Part shown: piece after piece, positions 6,622 through 7,555 of the stretch
How positions within the stretch are numbered: position 1 is the first letter of the stretch
Layout: each line of letters opens with the position of its first letter
DNA from: CAZKCK01 sp964552325
Lineage (GTDB): Bacteria > Bacteroidota > Bacteroidia > Bacteroidales > TTA-H9
Assembly: GCA_964552325.1 (NCBI GenBank)
Contig: CAZKHA010000170.1
Span: forward strand, 1 to 7,555
Length of the DNA stretch: 7,555 nucleotides
Reading direction: 5' to 3'
Notes under the pieces: generated by a model
The model's database searches: none
Told to the model about the DNA's origin: nothing
The model's input: only the letters and a program-made list of their open reading frames with translations
Made by a program: the position numbers and the translations under genes

Positions 6622-7164
6622 TTAATTTTTGGGTGCAATACGTTGGAGCAAACCTGTCAGGGGCCAAGGTGTTGGTTGAGGAGACTCATTGGTGCAGATT
6701 TCAGGCTTGGGAGACCCTTCTAGTTTACTAATTTCGCCCTTTTCTGCTTGTTCGCCCCAACTGATATTGTTTAACAAACGTTTAGAAGGTTGCGCTTTGC
6801 CCTCCTCAATCCAAACCGATACAATGATGTGGTCGTCTGATTGCACAAACACACCCCAATCACGGTCATCAATATCTATCGAGAGGGTTTGGCCTCCGGC
6901 TAAGGTGTAGGGCCCCAAGATGGTCTGTTGGTCGAGGCTATACGCATAAACGGTGGCTAGGCAAGTTGTCTTGCTTGAATTGTTACATGTTCCCATTACT
7001 TTAATTTTCTTTTTCCCTTTGGGTTGAGCATCTTTTGCCCCTTCCAGAAAATTCGCCATTAAATAAACGGGAATATTGTAAGATGGAATTGGGTTTTGGG
7101 CAATACTTAATTTACTAACCAAGAATAAGCCCATGATTAATGTAAGAATAATTGATTGTTTCAT
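6622..7164 (-). CDS. Small secreted protein, 180 aa, beta-rich, unknown function
   Basis: Residues 1-22 form a signal peptide: MKQ, then a hydrophobic core (IILTLIMGLFLV), then S-I-A before Gln23, a signal peptidase I site without a lipobox Cys. The mature part of about 158 residues starts with a Pro/Tyr segment (NPIPSYNIPVYLM), a lysine cluster (PKGKKKIKV, 48-56) and a possible disulfide pair Cys60-Cys68. It continues with alternating strands (ATVYAYSL, LSIDIDD, WGVFVQ, HIIVSVWIEE) that suggest a small beta-sandwich at about 52-121. The C-terminus is proline-rich (about 150-168), with a third Cys at 157. No T9SS sorting domain is present, so it probably stays in the periplasm or is released. 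I do not recognise the family. It is the first gene of the apparent operon: a promoter candidate lies just upstream and the CBS membrane gene begins 8 bases after its stop, suggesting a ligand or partner for that protein (inference). Confidence 0.85.
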   Translation of the reverse strand: MKQSIILTLIMGLFLVSKLSIAQNPIPSYNIPVYLMANFLEGAKDAQPKGKKKIKVMGTCNNSSKTTCLATVYAYSLDQQTILGPYTLAGGQTLSIDIDDRDWGVFVQSDDHIIVSVWIEEGKAQPSKRLLNNISWGEQAEKGEISKLEGSPKPEICTNESPQPTPWPLTGLLQRIAPKN

Positions 7165-7429
7165 ACTGCAGAGTATAATTGTTAATGGTAGTGCTAAAAG
7201 TACATAATCAATTATAGACTTGTCAAGTGCGGTTTTCCTTTTTTATTTAGTGTGGGAAACCACAGTAGTCATTTTTATTAAGATAATGATAATCAGACAA
7301 TATTCTGATAAAAACCTACACAAATATTAAGCCACTGTATATGTGTTTTTTCATGGATTTGCATACGAAGTGCATTACATCAAACAAATCGGCATGTGTT
7401 TGGTTATGGTATTTAATTAAGCGGGTGTA
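7165..7429. other. AT-rich intergenic stretch upstream of the operon
   Basis: No credible gene was found on either strand. Besides the promoter candidate it contains two small inverted repeats: TGTGG/CCACA around a GAAA loop (7251-7264) and ATCAGA/TCTGAT around a six-base loop (7292-7309). Either could be a weak terminator of unseen flanking transcription or an operator-like site; neither has a clear T run directly after the stem. Confidence 0.45.
7195..7226 (-). promoter_or_regulatory. Candidate Bacteroidota-type promoter for the three-gene operon
   Basis: Read on the minus strand, a TTG (7226-7224, within CTTGACAAG) is followed after 21 bases by TACTTTTA (7202-7195), close to the Bacteroidota -33 TTG and -7 TAnnTTTG elements; only the final G of the -7 box differs. 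Initiation would fall near 7188, giving a leader of roughly 24 bases before the ATG at 7164. The spacing is at the long end of the usual range. Motif match by eye only. Confidence 0.4.
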
Positions 7430-7555
7430 GGGAGGAAGGTGCAAGGTAAAAGGTAAAGGGGGGAAGGTAAAAGGTAAAAGGTGCAAGGTAAAGGGGGGAA
7501 GGGGGAAGGGGGAAGGTGAAAGGTAAAAGGTGCAAGGTGAAAGGTATAGGGTAAA
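7430..7555. repeat. Degenerate G-rich heptad tandem repeat, 18 units, continuing past the edge
   Basis: From 7430 to the window end the sequence divides without any slip into 18 seven-base units: AGGTAAA six times, AGGTGCA three times, AGGTGAA twice, GGGGGGA twice, AGGGGGA twice, and single GGGAGGA, AGGTATA and GGGTAAA. The plus strand is almost pure purine apart from the T (or T and C) in each unit. Three adjacent G5-G6 tracts occur at 7493-7512. The array probably extends beyond the window. Arrays of this general kind are, to my knowledge, frequent between genes of some Bacteroidota; their function is not settled. Confidence 0.92.

Noticed and set aside
6614..6667. Upstream start at 6667 for the CBS membrane protein
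   Set aside because: It would overlap the end of the secreted protein gene and add a Cys/Pro-containing leader unlike a membrane protein start; the ATG at 6613 sits 8 bases after the previous stop.
7353..7420. Possible 22-residue plus-strand peptide
   Set aside because: Very short, no ribosome-binding signal and no recognisable content; expected by chance.

Overview
The window looks like chromosomal DNA from a member of the Bacteroidota (Bacteroidetes). The main reason is a very large secreted cysteine peptidase of the gingipain family (C25) that ends in a type IX secretion (T9SS) sorting domain, an export route essentially confined to that phylum. Short A-rich leaders, a promoter resembling the Bacteroidota -33/-7 pattern and a G-rich heptad repeat fit the same picture. 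A run of exactly 100 N inside a tandem repeat marks the sequence as a draft or metagenomic scaffold.

Every supported gene is on the minus strand, so transcription runs from right to left. From the right edge: 7430-7555 is an unbroken array of 18 seven-base repeats; 7165-7429 is AT-rich and gene-free, with a promoter candidate at 7195-7226. Three tightly packed genes follow: a small secreted protein (7164-6622), a two-helix membrane protein with a CBS-domain pair (6613-5882) and an unrecognised cytoplasmic protein (5869-5222), with gaps of only 8 and 12 bases, so probably one operon. The 536-base gap 5221-4686 holds a 69-base nested inverted repeat, a 43-base-period tandem array interrupted by the N gap, and a perfect 8-bp hairpin. 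Next comes an unrecognised helical protein (4685-3966) of strikingly high GC, and 45 bases later the C25 peptidase (3920 to beyond base 1), open for 1306 codons and cut by the window edge only a little before its expected end.

No mechanism joins these genes with certainty. The two unrecognised proteins share a short Y-P-H-G-x-N motif, the cluster is strictly co-directional, and it combines envelope-facing proteins (secreted, membrane sensor-like, T9SS-exported protease) with two cytoplasmic ones. A surface or secretion-linked module is a reasonable hypothesis, but the array and hairpin between 5221 and 4686 may separate two transcription units. No transposase, tRNA, rRNA or CRISPR array was seen.
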